This document shows positions 45,041-56,125 of a stretch of DNA of 64,000 nucleotides, piece after piece. Each line of letters begins with the position of its first letter. Position 1 is the stretch's first letter. The notes beneath the pieces were generated by a model. It did not search any database and had not been told where the DNA came from. It saw only the letters and a program-made list of their open reading frames with translations. The stretch comes from Kutzneria chonburiensis (lineage in GTDB: Bacteria; Actinomycetota; Actinomycetes; Mycobacteriales; Pseudonocardiaceae), in contig NZ_CP097263.1 of assembly GCF_028622115.1 (NCBI RefSeq), positions 9,249,501-9,313,500 of the forward strand, written 5' to 3'. Both the position numbers and the translations under genes were made by a program.

Positions 45041-46430
45041 ACCAGCTTGCGCAACGCCGTGACCAGGGCCTTTGCGGCGGCTGGATAGGTATGGCCCGGG
45101 GAGTGGCGTAACCGATGACGAGCCCGGTGGGCGCCGAGTCGTGGCGACGCGCGTATTCGGACAGCAGATGGGCATCGACGCCGTGTTCGGTGAGCACGGC
45201 TCGGATGTCGTCGTCGGGGATTCCGTCCGGAAGCAGCAATGTGACGTGCAAGCCGGCGGCGATGCCGATCGGTCGGACCTGCGGCACGGCTGTGGCCAGC
45301 GCATCGAGCAGGTGGTCGCGCCGCTTCCGGTAATGCGTGCGCATTCGACGAAGATGACGGTCGAGTCCGCCGCTGTCGACAAGGTGGGCCAGCGCCAACT
45401 GCTCGAAGACCGGGCACTGCCGCTCGGACAGCAGCCGGATCCGGACGATGGGCTCGATCAGTCGTTCCGGCACGGCCAGCCAAGCCATCCGCATGGCCGG
45501 GGCCAGCGACTTGCTGGCCGTCCCGGCATAGATGACGTGCTCCGGGGCCAAACCCTGGATCGCGCCGATCGGCTGACGGTCGTAGCGGAACTCGCCGTCG
45601 TAGTCGTCTTCGACGATCACCGCGTTGTTGTCACGCGCCCAGTCGACCAGCGCGCCACGGCGAGCGGGGTGCAGCCGCGTGCCCCACGGCAGCTGGTGCG
45701 ATGCGGTGACCAGCGCGGCGTCGGCGTTGGGAAGTTCGTCGACAACGAGGCCGTCGTCGTCGAGCCGGGCAGTCTGTGTTTGCAGTCCGGCGTGCTCGAT
45801 CGCCTCGACGTGGAACGGCAGGCCGTAATTTTCGACGGCCATCGTCTGGCCACCGCGCTCGCGCAGTGCGGCGGCGATGAGCCGCAGACCGTTTGTGAAC
45901 CCAGTACACACGATAATTGCCTGTGAACTGGTGCGCACACCACGGACGCGTCCCAGGTAGTCGGCCAGCGCCCGACGCAGCTCGGGGTGTCCACGGGGAT
46001 CGCCGTAGCGGAGGTCCTCGTCGGCGGCGACCGTGACGGCATGCCGCAACGCCGATGCCCACGTCGACCGCGGGAACTGGCTGACGTCCGGGTTGCCCGG
46101 GGCCAGGTCGTACGGAACGGAGACGTTTTTCAAACTTCTCAATTTCGTACGAGTTCCTGCTCCCGGCACGGCCGCCACCTCGGTGTGCGTCCGGGACCGG
46201 CTTGTCAGATAACCCTCGGCGAGCAACTGCTCGTAGGCCTGCACAACAGTCCCGCGTGAAAGTCCGAGGTCGTTTGCCAACGCGCGGGAGGACGGCAACT
46301 GAGTGCCCGCCGCCAGCCGGCCGGAACGGATGGCCTCCCGCAGCGAACGCTCCAGCGCCGCCCGGCGGCCGACTCCCGGCTCCAGATCGAGGTGCAGCTC
46401 CAGCCCACCGCTGGTCCATGATTCTGGCAT
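45021..46430 (-). CDS. MocR/PdxR-type GntR regulator with aminotransferase domain, C-terminus frameshifted
   Basis: A 469-residue reading from ATG 46430. The N-terminal GntR winged helix (LPSSRALANDLGLSRGTVVQAYEQLLAEGYL) is joined by a linker to a fold-I aminotransferase domain with PLP contacts (VEDDYDGEFRY, GTASKSLAPAMRM with the Schiff-base Lys). The last 23 residues are abnormal. One extra base in CCCGGGG at 45095-45101 would restore the usual end (GYATPPGHTYPAAAKALVTALRKLV) with a stop at 45037 in the target duplication. The linker contains an AT-rich element. Divergent from the CMD/PEP-mutase-like pair, which it probably regulates. Confidence 0.88.
   Translation of the reverse strand: MPESWTSGGLELHLDLEPGVGRRAALERSLREAIRSGRLAAGTQLPSSRALANDLGLSRGTVVQAYEQLLAEGYLTSRSRTHTEVAAVPGAGTRTKLRSLKNVSVPYDLAPGNPDVSQFPRSTWASALRHAVTVAADEDLRYGDPRGHPELRRALADYLGRVRGVRTSSQAIIVCTGFTNGLRLIAAALRERGGQTMAVENYGLPFHVEAIEHAGLQTQTARLDDDGLVVDELPNADAALVTASHQLPWGTRLHPARRGALVDWARDNNAVIVEDDYDGEFRYDRQPIGAIQGLAPEHVIYAGTASKSLAPAMRMAWLAVPERLIEPIVRIRLLSERQCPVFEQLALAHLVDSGGLDRHLRRMRTHYRKRRDHLLDALATAVPQVRPIGIAAGLHVTLLLPDGIPDDDIRAVLTEHGVDAHLLSEYARRHDSAPTGLVIGYATPRAIPIQPPQRPWSRRCASWSRCSDP
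45036..45041. repeat. Right target-site duplication CCTAGA
   Basis: Direct copy of 43924-43929. It provides the transposase stop codon on the plus strand and the expected MocR stop codon on the minus strand. Confidence 0.9.
46120..46160 (-). repeat. AT-rich dispersed element, copy G
   Basis: On the minus strand GAACTCGTACGAAATTGAG then AAGTTTGAAAAACGTCTCC. GAAATTGAGAAGTTTGAAAA aligns with GAAAACGAGAAGTTTGCAAAA of copy C. It falls exactly in the linker between the DNA-binding and aminotransferase domains of the MocR protein. Confidence 0.6.
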
Positions 46431-46456
46431 CAAACTGGATCATACGAGTGGACCAG
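46411..46456. promoter_or_regulatory. MocR operator candidate
   Basis: CTGGTCCA (46411-46418) and TGGACCAG (46449-46456) are perfect inverted copies. Between them TGG-led half sites recur (TGGCATCA, TGGATCAT). The region covers the MocR start codon and the promoter side of the divergent CMD gene. Confidence 0.55.
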
Positions 46457-46464
46457 GCCGCGAC

Positions 46465-46470
46465 TAGCGT
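46465..46470 (+). promoter_or_regulatory. -10 box of a probably leaderless CMD gene
   Basis: TAGCGT, 7 bp before GTG 46478: same hexamer and same distance as at the cysteine leader (43051). No convincing -35 box, which suits an activator-dependent promoter. Confidence 0.5.
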
Positions 46471-46477
46471 CATTACC

Positions 46478-46954
46478 GTGAGTTCTGACGAGTACGTGAC
46501 CCATCTGCCCCGGATCAACGTCGCCCAGGAGGCCTCGGCCGCCTACCGCGCGATGCTGCTGGTGAGCAAGGCCTCCCACGACGGCATCGACCCCATCCTG
46601 GCCGAGCTGATCAAGATCCGCGCCTCGCAGATCAACGGCTGCGGCTTCTGCATCGACATGCACGCCACCGACGCCCGCAAGCACGGCGAGCACGAGCGCC
46701 GCATCTACGCGCTGCCGGCGTGGCGCGAGCTCTCCTTCTACACGGCCCGCGAGCGGGCGGCGCTCGCGCTGACCGAGGAAGGCACGCTGCTGGCCGACGG
46801 CGGCGTCAGCGACGAGACCTGGGCCGAGGCCGAGAAGCAATTCAGCCAGGCCGAGCTGGCTCAGATCATCACCCTGATCGCCACCATCAACGCGTGGAAC
46901 CGGATCAGCGTGATCAGCCGGAACCAGCCGCCGGCCCTCGGCAACGCCGAGTGA
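46478..46954 (+). CDS. Carboxymuconolactone decarboxylase/AhpD-like protein
   Basis: A 158-residue CMD-family protein. The redox CxxC is in INGCGFCIDMHATDARKHGE, the AhpD-type active site, with SYAARERAALALTE-like helices following. It is likely an alkylhydroperoxidase-type protein rather than a true decarboxylase. GTG 46478 is probably the transcript start. The stop overlaps the next gene's GTG (GTGA), so the pair is coupled. Confidence 0.9.
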   Translation: MSSDEYVTHLPRINVAQEASAAYRAMLLVSKASHDGIDPILAELIKIRASQINGCGFCIDMHATDARKHGEHERRIYALPAWRELSFYTARERAALALTEEGTLLADGGVSDETWAEAEKQFSQAELAQIITLIATINAWNRISVISRNQPPALGNAE

Positions 46955-47706
46955 GCAGCCTCGCCGCACACGCCGAGACGCTGCGTGAACTGCACCAGCG
47001 GGGCAACCCGCTGGTGCTGCCCAATGTCTGGGACGCGGCGACCGCGGGCTTGGTCGCCGAGGCCGGCTTCCCGGTCGTCGCCACGTCGAGCAGCGCCGTG
47101 GCCAACAGCCTCGGCTTCCCCGACGGCGAGCAGGCGCCGGCCGACGAGGTGTTCGCGGCGGTCCGCCGCGTCGCCAAGGCCGTCGACCTGCCGGTGACCG
47201 CCGACGTCGAGGCCGGCTACGGCCTTGACGCCGAACAGCTGGTCGCCGCCCTGCTCGCCGCCGGCGCGGTCGGCATCAACCTGGAGGACACCGACCACAC
47301 CGCGGGCGGCCTCCGCGAGCCGGGCTGGCAGGCCGAGCGCCTCGCACGGATCCGCAAGGCGGCCGACGCCGCCGGCGTGCCGGTGGTCATCAACGCCCGG
47401 GTCGACGTGTTCATTCGCAGCGGGGACCCGGACCGGCACGCCGACGTTCTCGCCGAGGGCGTCGAGCGGGCCAAGCGCTATCTCGACGCCGGCGCCGACT
47501 GCGTCTACCCGATCACGCTGGCCGAGCCGCGGCTGGTCGGCGAGTTCGTCCGCCAGGTCGACGCCCCCGTCAACATCATGTTCAAGTCGACGGGGCCGTC
47601 GGTGAGCGAGCTGGGCGCCCTGGGGGTCGCCCGGATCAGCCTGGCCACCGGCGTATGGCGGGCCAGTCTCCAGGCTGTCCGGGATCTCCTCGCCGGCCTG
47701 CGCTAA
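46951..47706 (+). CDS. Isocitrate lyase/PEP mutase family protein
   Basis: A 251-residue TIM-barrel enzyme: LVLPNVWDAATAGLVAEAGFPVVATSSSAVANSLGFPDGE, then VTADVEAGYG, GINLEDTDH, VINARVDVF and DCVYPI. The metal-binding acidic residues are in place. The KKCGH-type catalytic loop of isocitrate lyase is absent, so it belongs to the short PEP-mutase-like group (oxaloacetate hydrolase, carboxyphosphonoenolpyruvate or methylisocitrate-like activities). GTG 46951 overlaps the CMD stop. Confidence 0.9.
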   Translation: MSSLAAHAETLRELHQRGNPLVLPNVWDAATAGLVAEAGFPVVATSSSAVANSLGFPDGEQAPADEVFAAVRRVAKAVDLPVTADVEAGYGLDAEQLVAALLAAGAVGINLEDTDHTAGGLREPGWQAERLARIRKAADAAGVPVVINARVDVFIRSGDPDRHADVLAEGVERAKRYLDAGADCVYPITLAEPRLVGEFVRQVDAPVNIMFKSTGPSVSELGALGVARISLATGVWRASLQAVRDLLAGLR

Positions 47707-49748
47707 CTCCCGATCAGCTGCCAGCCGCCGAACGGGCCGTCCCCGACGGCGGCTGTCTGCTTGTTCACGGCCAGCTGCCCGCCGGCCCCCATCGACAGCA
47801 GCACCACAGCGCCGCTGCTGTCGACAGCAGCCGTCGGCGACCCGACGAAGAACCCGCCGAGATCGATCCAGCTGCCGAACGCGCCGTTGGCCGCGGTCTG
47901 CCGCGTCGAACTCACGCCGCCGGCCCCGTTCCGGGTGAACGCCAACACGCGTCCATCGGTACCGGCCGGTGCCGTGACCAGTGCCGGCGGACCGACGCCG
48001 GCCTGCCCGCCGAGCACCACCGGCGTCTGCTGCCACCACGCATCGACCACGGCCTGTACGGACACCGCGACCGACGCGCTGTCGGCCTGCCGGTAGAAGA
48101 CCTGCAGCCGGCCGTCCTGGTTGACCGAGACCGTCGGCCCACTCGCCGGCACGGCCGAGGGGAAGGACGAGTCGACGTTGAACCCGTTGTTCGGCGACGG
48201 CTGGTACCAGTGCAGCATCTTGGTCTTCGTGCTGGCGAACAGCTCGATCCGGCCGCTGTTCGTCGTCACGGCGGCCGGGTCCTCCTGGATGTCGCTGCCG
48301 TGCATGTCGTACCAGCCGCTGAACGCCCAGCTGCCGCTCTGCTGGAACGAGGTGCTCACGCCGCCACCACCGTTGCGGATGAAGATCTCGAGCCGGCCGT
48401 CCCCGTTCTTCGCGACGATCGGCGTGCCGACCTGCTGCTCACCCGCCGCATCGCCGGCGTTCGGATTGCCCAGCGACGTCCAACTCGTCGCCCAGGCCCC
48501 GTTGGGCGCCGTCTGAGAGAGCTCGACGATCGCCGCGGTGTCGGCGCGACGGCCGAACACGCTCAACCGGCCGTCGTGCTCGCTGGCCACCGCGAGTCCC
48601 GGCTCCAGCGGGCCGCCTGGGGTGCCGCGGTCGACCGGCCCGGTCCAAGTGCCCGTCGACGTCTGCGACCAGTTGAGCAACCGGCCGCCGCGCACGGCGA
48701 ACGCCTCCAGCCGGCCGTCCTGGTCGTGTCCGACCCAGTTGGTCCCGGTCGGCCACCGGTAGTACATGCGGTTGGGCAGGTCCGTGTACAGCTCGCCGTT
48801 CACCTCCCAGCTCGCCGGGTCGAGCGGCTTGTACGCCTGGAAGGTCGCGTTCTTGTCGGCCCGGGCCGCGGGCGTGAGGTTCACCGGCGCCCAGGCGATG
48901 TTGTAGTCGCGGAACTCCTCGAGCGAGATCCGGTTGTAGCCGGTCTGCTGCGTGTAGTTGCGCAACGCCTCCGTCGCCAGCCGGGCCGCCACCACGTGGT
49001 CGGTGTGGTCGTGGAAGATCCACTCACCGATCTGCACCCGCGCGTCGGGGTTGGTGTCCTGCACGCGAACCGCGGTCGGCGCGAACATCCCGTAGAGCGC
49101 CACCAGCGCGTTGATCATGTGGGCGCGGTCGTAGCTGTAGCTCTGCGTCGTCAGGCCGTTGGTCGGCACGAGCGTGTGCGCGACGAAGTTCGCCTGGTCG
49201 CCGAAGTACAGGTGGTACAGCGAGCAGCAGTTGGCCGAGTCGCCGTCCTCGGGCAGGTCGAGGAACACCAGCTTGATCGACGGCTTGCCCCGCAGCGTGT
49301 ACTGCTCGGCGAAGCCGCCGCCGGTCACGTCGATCAGGGCGCCGTCCCAGACGTTGTCCACGCCGGCCATCTGCGCGTACGCCGCCTGGCTTGCGCGCTG
49401 GCGGCACTGCGCGTACCGCTCACGGCTGAGGTCGCCGAAATGGTTGGTGCCGTCGTCGGGCAGCTTCGGACAGTACGGCGAGGCCGGATCGCCGCTGGTA
49501 CTGCCGTTGAAGGCGTTCTCGCCGGCCGTCAGGAAGATCGACGTGGTCGGCACGCCGGCCCTGATGCCGGCGACCACATCGGGATTCATGAACAGGATGT
49601 CGTCGTCCTCATGGGCGACGACGTTGACGAACGCGGTCGCCCGAGGCGGCGCGTCCGCGCCGACCGCGGGCGGCATGACCGCCACGAGTGACGTGACCAG
49701 CGTCATCGCCACTCCCACTGCTCCCCACCAGACAGTGTTTCTACGCAC
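47703..49748 (-). CDS. Secreted PIG-L family deacetylase with beta-propeller-like domain
   Basis: A 681-residue protein with a Sec signal peptide (about 1-31, cleavage near AVGADA). The PIG-L domain spans about 38-320, with the zinc motif AHEDDD (H46, D48, D49) and a second-site HDHTDH. The rest (about 340-681) consists of repeated blades with DGRLEAF/DGRLSVF/DGRLEIF/GRIELF/DGRLQVF motifs, as in tachylectin/fucose-lectin-like propellers. It probably deacetylates an extracellular GlcNAc polymer or glycan and binds it by the propeller. Its stop overlaps the end of the PEP-mutase gene by 4 bp. Confidence 0.9.
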   Translation of the reverse strand: MRRNTVWWGAVGVAMTLVTSLVAVMPPAVGADAPPRATAFVNVVAHEDDDILFMNPDVVAGIRAGVPTTSIFLTAGENAFNGSTSGDPASPYCPKLPDDGTNHFGDLSRERYAQCRQRASQAAYAQMAGVDNVWDGALIDVTGGGFAEQYTLRGKPSIKLVFLDLPEDGDSANCCSLYHLYFGDQANFVAHTLVPTNGLTTQSYSYDRAHMINALVALYGMFAPTAVRVQDTNPDARVQIGEWIFHDHTDHVVAARLATEALRNYTQQTGYNRISLEEFRDYNIAWAPVNLTPAARADKNATFQAYKPLDPASWEVNGELYTDLPNRMYYRWPTGTNWVGHDQDGRLEAFAVRGGRLLNWSQTSTGTWTGPVDRGTPGGPLEPGLAVASEHDGRLSVFGRRADTAAIVELSQTAPNGAWATSWTSLGNPNAGDAAGEQQVGTPIVAKNGDGRLEIFIRNGGGGVSTSFQQSGSWAFSGWYDMHGSDIQEDPAAVTTNSGRIELFASTKTKMLHWYQPSPNNGFNVDSSFPSAVPASGPTVSVNQDGRLQVFYRQADSASVAVSVQAVVDAWWQQTPVVLGGQAGVGPPALVTAPAGTDGRVLAFTRNGAGGVSSTRQTAANGAFGSWIDLGGFFVGSPTAAVDSSGAVVLLSMGAGGQLAVNKQTAAVGDGPFGGWQLIGS

Positions 49749-49834
49749 GAATGGGTGACGTTCTGGACAGCGTGTTCGTTACAGGTCAGTTTTTCGGCGA
49801 ACAACCCGGGCCGGGGTGGCCCACCGTCACCGCC

Positions 49835-49840
49835 TAGGAT
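49835..49840 (+). promoter_or_regulatory. Likely -10 box for glycyl-tRNA synthetase
   Basis: TAGGAT, about 67 bp before the GTG at 49907. The short leader contains TTGCC-N10-GGCAA, a small hairpin. No T-box features (stem I, T-box sequence) are visible. Confidence 0.45.
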
Positions 49841-49906
49841 CGACGGTCTCTGGTGCGTGTTCGGCCAGCTCAAGTTGCCCGCGACCGATGGCAAGAGGGT
49901 TCACCC

Positions 49907-52891
<2,985 letters not shown>

Positions 52892-52906
52892 GTTGTGCTC
52901 GACCCG

Positions 52907-52939
52907 GCGGCCCCGTCTCACTTTGTGAGGCGGGGCCGC
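52907..52939. terminator. Bidirectional terminator between glyQS and tetR
   Basis: A 15-bp stem (GCGGCCCCGTCTCAC with its partner, one G-T pair) around a TTT loop, starting 15 bp after the synthetase stop. Confidence 0.88.
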
Positions 52940-52943
52940 TTCG

Positions 52944-53531
52944 CTACTCGGGCTTGTTGTCCGGCACCTGGCGGGCGGCGTTGATGACGCTGCGGATGAC
53001 GGCCTGGATGCGGTCGGACACCGTCGCCGGATCGGGCTGGCCGGCGTCCAGCCACGCCATGATCGTTTCGACCAGTACCAGCGGAATGCTGGCCGCGGCC
53101 CACGTCGTCCAGGCCGGGTCGGCGATGCGGCCGGCGATCTGGTCGTAGGTGGCGTCGGCCATGCCCTGCCGGACCTGTTCGACGATCGAGCTGAACTCGG
53201 GCTCACGGGCGGCATGCCGGTACAGCAGACGGAAACCGTCGGGCTCGGCCGCCGCGGCGGCGATGAACGCCTCGAGCGTTTTCGCCGAGATCTCGTCGCC
53301 TTCGGTCGCCACCCGGATGCGGTCGCCCACCCGGACCAGCGCCTGCTCGTAGAGATCCCGCTTCGACTCGAAGTGCCGGTACACGATCATCCGGCTGATG
53401 CCGGCCTCCCGGGCCACGTCGTCGAGGCTCGTCGCGGCGAAGCCGGCCCGCGCGAACGCCGTCGTCGCCGCCGCCAGGATCTGCTCCCGCCGCTGCGCCC
53501 GGGGTAGTCGCTCGCTGCGCTGTTCCGTCAC
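52944..53531 (-). CDS. TetR-family regulator of the P450 gene
   Basis: A 195-residue TetR protein: HTH (RREQILAAATTAFARAGFAATSLDDVAREAGISRMIVYRHFESKRDLYEQAL) and an AcrR-type C-terminal domain. GTG 53531 is preferred because AGGA lies 8 bp upstream; GTG 53537 is an alternative. It is divergent from the P450 gene, and the palindrome between them is its likely operator. Confidence 0.9.
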   Translation of the reverse strand: MTEQRSERLPRAQRREQILAAATTAFARAGFAATSLDDVAREAGISRMIVYRHFESKRDLYEQALVRVGDRIRVATEGDEISAKTLEAFIAAAAAEPDGFRLLYRHAAREPEFSSIVEQVRQGMADATYDQIAGRIADPAWTTWAAASIPLVLVETIMAWLDAGQPDPATVSDRIQAVIRSVINAARQVPDNKPE

Positions 53532-53571
53532 GGGCACTGTCCTACCAGGTCGTTGATGTTGACACCCGTGT

Positions 53572-53589
53572 GTATATTTCAAAGTATAC
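53572..53589. promoter_or_regulatory. TetR operator candidate at the P450 promoter
   Basis: GTATATTT-CA-AAGTATAC, an inverted repeat with one mismatch, 22 bp before the P450 start codon and 41 bp before the TetR start. Strongly AT-rich in context. Confidence 0.65.
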
Positions 53590-53610
53590 CTTTTTGGGGA
53601 GGGGTACACG

Positions 53611-54789
53611 ATGACCGATTTGCCGCAGTTGCCGTTCGCGCGGACCGGCCTGCTCGACGCGCCGCCGCAACTGCTGAAGCTCCAGGCCGAAGGCCCGATT
53701 GGCCGGATCCGTACCCAGGTCGGCGACGAGGCGTGGCTCGTCACTCGCTACGACGAGGTGCGCGAGCTGTTCGCCGACCCGAGGCTGGGCCGCTCGCACC
53801 CGAATCCGGAGCAGGCCGCGCGTCTGACCAACTCCGCGATCATGAGCGGCGCGGTGGACGACAAGGATGAAGACACCAACCACGCGATGATGCGAGCCCT
53901 GCTCATGCCCGCGTTCTCGCCGCGCCGGATGCGAGCCATGCGGCCGCACGTCCAGGAAATCGTCGACAGCATCATCGACGGCATGCTGGCCGACGGTGGT
54001 CCCGTCGACCTGCACGAACGGCTGTCGATGCCGCTGCCCGTGCTGGTCATCTGCGCCCTGCTCGGCGTGCCGTACGAGGACCGGGACGACTTTCGAGCCT
54101 GGTCCGACGGCGTCGGCGACATGATCGACGGCGCCCGCTCGGCCGCCGCGTGGGGCAACCTCACCACGTACATGAAGGACCTCATCAACCAGAAGCGGAC
54201 CCAGCCCGGCGACGACCTCATCAGTGACCTGCTCGCCGACTACGGCGACAAGATCGGCGACGACGAGCTCGCCGCCCTGTCCGCCGGCCTGCTGTTCGCC
54301 GGCCACGAGACCACCATGGTCCGCATCGATGTCGGCACGGTGCTGTTCCTGACCAACCCCGACCAGCGCGAGGCGTACGTCCAGGACGACAAACTCGCCG
54401 CCTCCGCCATCGAGGAGGTCTTGCGCTGCGGCATCAACGGCGGCGGTGGGCTGCTCCGCTACGCCCGTGAGGACATGGAGATCGCCGGCACCAAGATCAA
54501 GGCTGGCGACGCCGTACTGCTCGGCGCGGCCGCCGCCAACCGGGACGAGCGGGCTTTCCCCGATGCCGCCCGGTTCGACATCTCTCGGACCGCCAACCAG
54601 CACCTCAGCTTCGGCCACGGGGCCCGCTACTGCATCGGCGCCAACCTGGCCCGCCTCGAACTCCAGATCGTGTTCGACGCCCTGCTCCGCCGAATCCCCA
54701 CCTTGCGCCTCGCCGTCCCCGTCGAGGAACTAGAACTGCGCGTCAACCAGCTCGGCGGCGGCCTCGTCGCTGTTCCCGTCACCTGGTGA
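53611..54789 (+). CDS. Cytochrome P450
   Basis: A 392-residue bacterial class I P450. The I-helix motif is AGHETT (230-235, with Glu in place of Asp), the ExxR pair is in AIEEVLR, and the heme loop is FGHGARYCIG with axial Cys341. It needs ferredoxin and reductase from elsewhere. Strong GGGGAGGGG ribosome site. TetR control is likely. Substrate unknown; proximity to no clear biosynthetic cluster leaves detoxification or tailoring open. Confidence 0.95.
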   Translation: MTDLPQLPFARTGLLDAPPQLLKLQAEGPIGRIRTQVGDEAWLVTRYDEVRELFADPRLGRSHPNPEQAARLTNSAIMSGAVDDKDEDTNHAMMRALLMPAFSPRRMRAMRPHVQEIVDSIIDGMLADGGPVDLHERLSMPLPVLVICALLGVPYEDRDDFRAWSDGVGDMIDGARSAAAWGNLTTYMKDLINQKRTQPGDDLISDLLADYGDKIGDDELAALSAGLLFAGHETTMVRIDVGTVLFLTNPDQREAYVQDDKLAASAIEEVLRCGINGGGGLLRYAREDMEIAGTKIKAGDAVLLGAAAANRDERAFPDAARFDISRTANQHLSFGHGARYCIGANLARLELQIVFDALLRRIPTLRLAVPVEELELRVNQLGGGLVAVPVTW

Positions 54790-54804
54790 CGACCGGCGGC
54801 TGCG

Positions 54805-54908
54805 CCGAGTTTTGCCAACTTCTGGAAACTCGCGCAGTCGCCCACGTTTGCAACCCACATCAGGTCGACCGAAGTTGAGGAGTTTGGCGAAGTCGAGGAC
54901 TTTGGCGG
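54805..54908. repeat. AT-rich dispersed element, copy H (composite)
   Basis: GAGTTTTGCCAACTTCTGG and AAACTCGCGCAG on the plus strand, then on the minus strand GACTTCGCCAAACTCCTCAA and CTTCGGTCGAC. Two half-copies in opposite orientation fill the 120 bp between the P450 gene and the GntR gene. Confidence 0.55.
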
Positions 54909-55274
54909 TCAGCTGGAGTGGGTGGGGTTCAGGGCAGCTCGGACGATGTGGAGCAGGTCCTCGGGGGAGAGACCCAGGTCGGCGGTGGCGGCGGCGAACT
55001 GGCGGGCGGCCTGCTGGGCGCGCTGGAGGCTGTGCTCACCGGCGGCGCTGACGAAAGTGCCGGCGCGGCCGCGGGTCTGGACGAGACCGGCCTCTTCGAG
55101 TTCACGGTAAGCGCGAGCCACGGTGTTGACGGCGAGCCCGAGGTCGGCGGCGAGCTGGCGGACGGTGGGCAGCCGGGTGCCGACGGCCAGTGTCCGCTCC
55201 GCGATCTGACGGGCGAACTGGGCCTTGACCTGCTCGAACGGCGGAACGTGGGACGCGGGGTCGAGCTCGATCAC
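54909..55274 (-). CDS. GntR-family regulator, YtrA type
   Basis: A 121-residue protein: an N-terminal winged helix (VPPFEQVKAQFARQIAERTLAVGTRLPTVRQLAADLGLAVNTVARAYRELEEAGLVQTRGRAGTFV) and a short dimerisation tail, the YtrA layout. GTG 55274 overlaps the stop of the upstream membrane-protein gene (GTGA). It probably regulates that operon. Confidence 0.88.
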   Translation of the reverse strand: MIELDPASHVPPFEQVKAQFARQIAERTLAVGTRLPTVRQLAADLGLAVNTVARAYRELEEAGLVQTRGRAGTFVSAAGEHSLQRAQQAARQFAAATADLGLSPEDLLHIVRAALNPTHSS

Positions 55275-56029
55275 CGGGCCACCGGGACCTTCGGTGTCAA
55301 CGGCTCGTGGGCCATCGCGAAAACTGAGATCACAACCGAAACGGCTGTGTACACAGTTAACAACCACAAGGACGACGTGGTCGACATCGTCACGACGGCC
55401 AGCAGCACGGGGTAGGCCAGGGCGGCGTGGCGGGCGTCGTTGACGCGGAGCAGGTCGTCGGCCTGGCGGGAGCCGTGGTCGACGGCGATGGGAGCCCGGA
55501 CGAGAGCGGTGTGCAGCGAGGCGTAGGTGACGGCGGCCAGCAGCGCGACACCGACGAGGAAAATGACAGATTGCTCGATTTCGTCACCGTGGAGCAGTGC
55601 GACAAATCCGAGCAGCGCGGCGCCGAGGTAGGAGACCGCTAGCAGGATGCGGGTTCGGCGGCCGACGACGGTGGTGAAGTCGGCCGGCTCGACGGGCACG
55701 AAGGGGTCGAACGGCTCCGGCTGCGCGGCGGCGGCGACCCGGGCGTCGCCGAGGCGTTGGACGAGCAGAGCGACGCCGGCGGCCATGGCGACCAACGCGC
55801 TGAGCGCGACGGACCACAGCAGGCTGGTCGAACCGAGCAGGAACTGCGCAACCCGAAGGACGAGCACCACGGCGACCAGGCCGGCACCGAGGTGCATGGC
55901 TCGCCTGCGAACAAGGAGGCGGCCGAGCAGCAGGGTGTGTGGCCCCAGGTCCACGCCGCGATAGCGCTGCGTCCACGAGTCGACGTATCCCACGGAGCTC
56001 CTCGGCATTGAGTGCGACCGGAATGACAT
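55271..56029 (-). CDS. Membrane protein co-transcribed with GntR
   Basis: A 252-residue protein with four membrane helices: about 45-65, 68-88, then 125-145 and 150-170, with one or two more near the C-terminus. It resembles DUF1648-type or other membrane proteins paired with YtrA regulators but has no clear motif. ATG 56029 is taken as start; ATG 56008 is possible, and neither has a ribosome site, so the gene may be leaderless. Confidence 0.7.
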   Translation of the reverse strand: MSFRSHSMPRSSVGYVDSWTQRYRGVDLGPHTLLLGRLLVRRRAMHLGAGLVAVVLVLRVAQFLLGSTSLLWSVALSALVAMAAGVALLVQRLGDARVAAAAQPEPFDPFVPVEPADFTTVVGRRTRILLAVSYLGAALLGFVALLHGDEIEQSVIFLVGVALLAAVTYASLHTALVRAPIAVDHGSRQADDLLRVNDARHAALAYPVLLAVVTMSTTSSLWLLTVYTAVSVVISVFAMAHEPLTPKVPVAR

Positions 56030-56125
56030 GTGACTGTGATCACCGTATCCGACCGGCGGCGTCGCGTCGCCCGTTCGAGCGCGACCAATACACCCAGCGT
56101 CAAGTCCCGGATACACCCGAATGCC

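Noticed and set aside
55560-55600. Further AT-rich element copy in the GntR-linked membrane protein
   Set aside because: The AGATTGCTCGATTTCGTC stretch resembles the family weakly but fits the membrane protein reading normally; too short to call.
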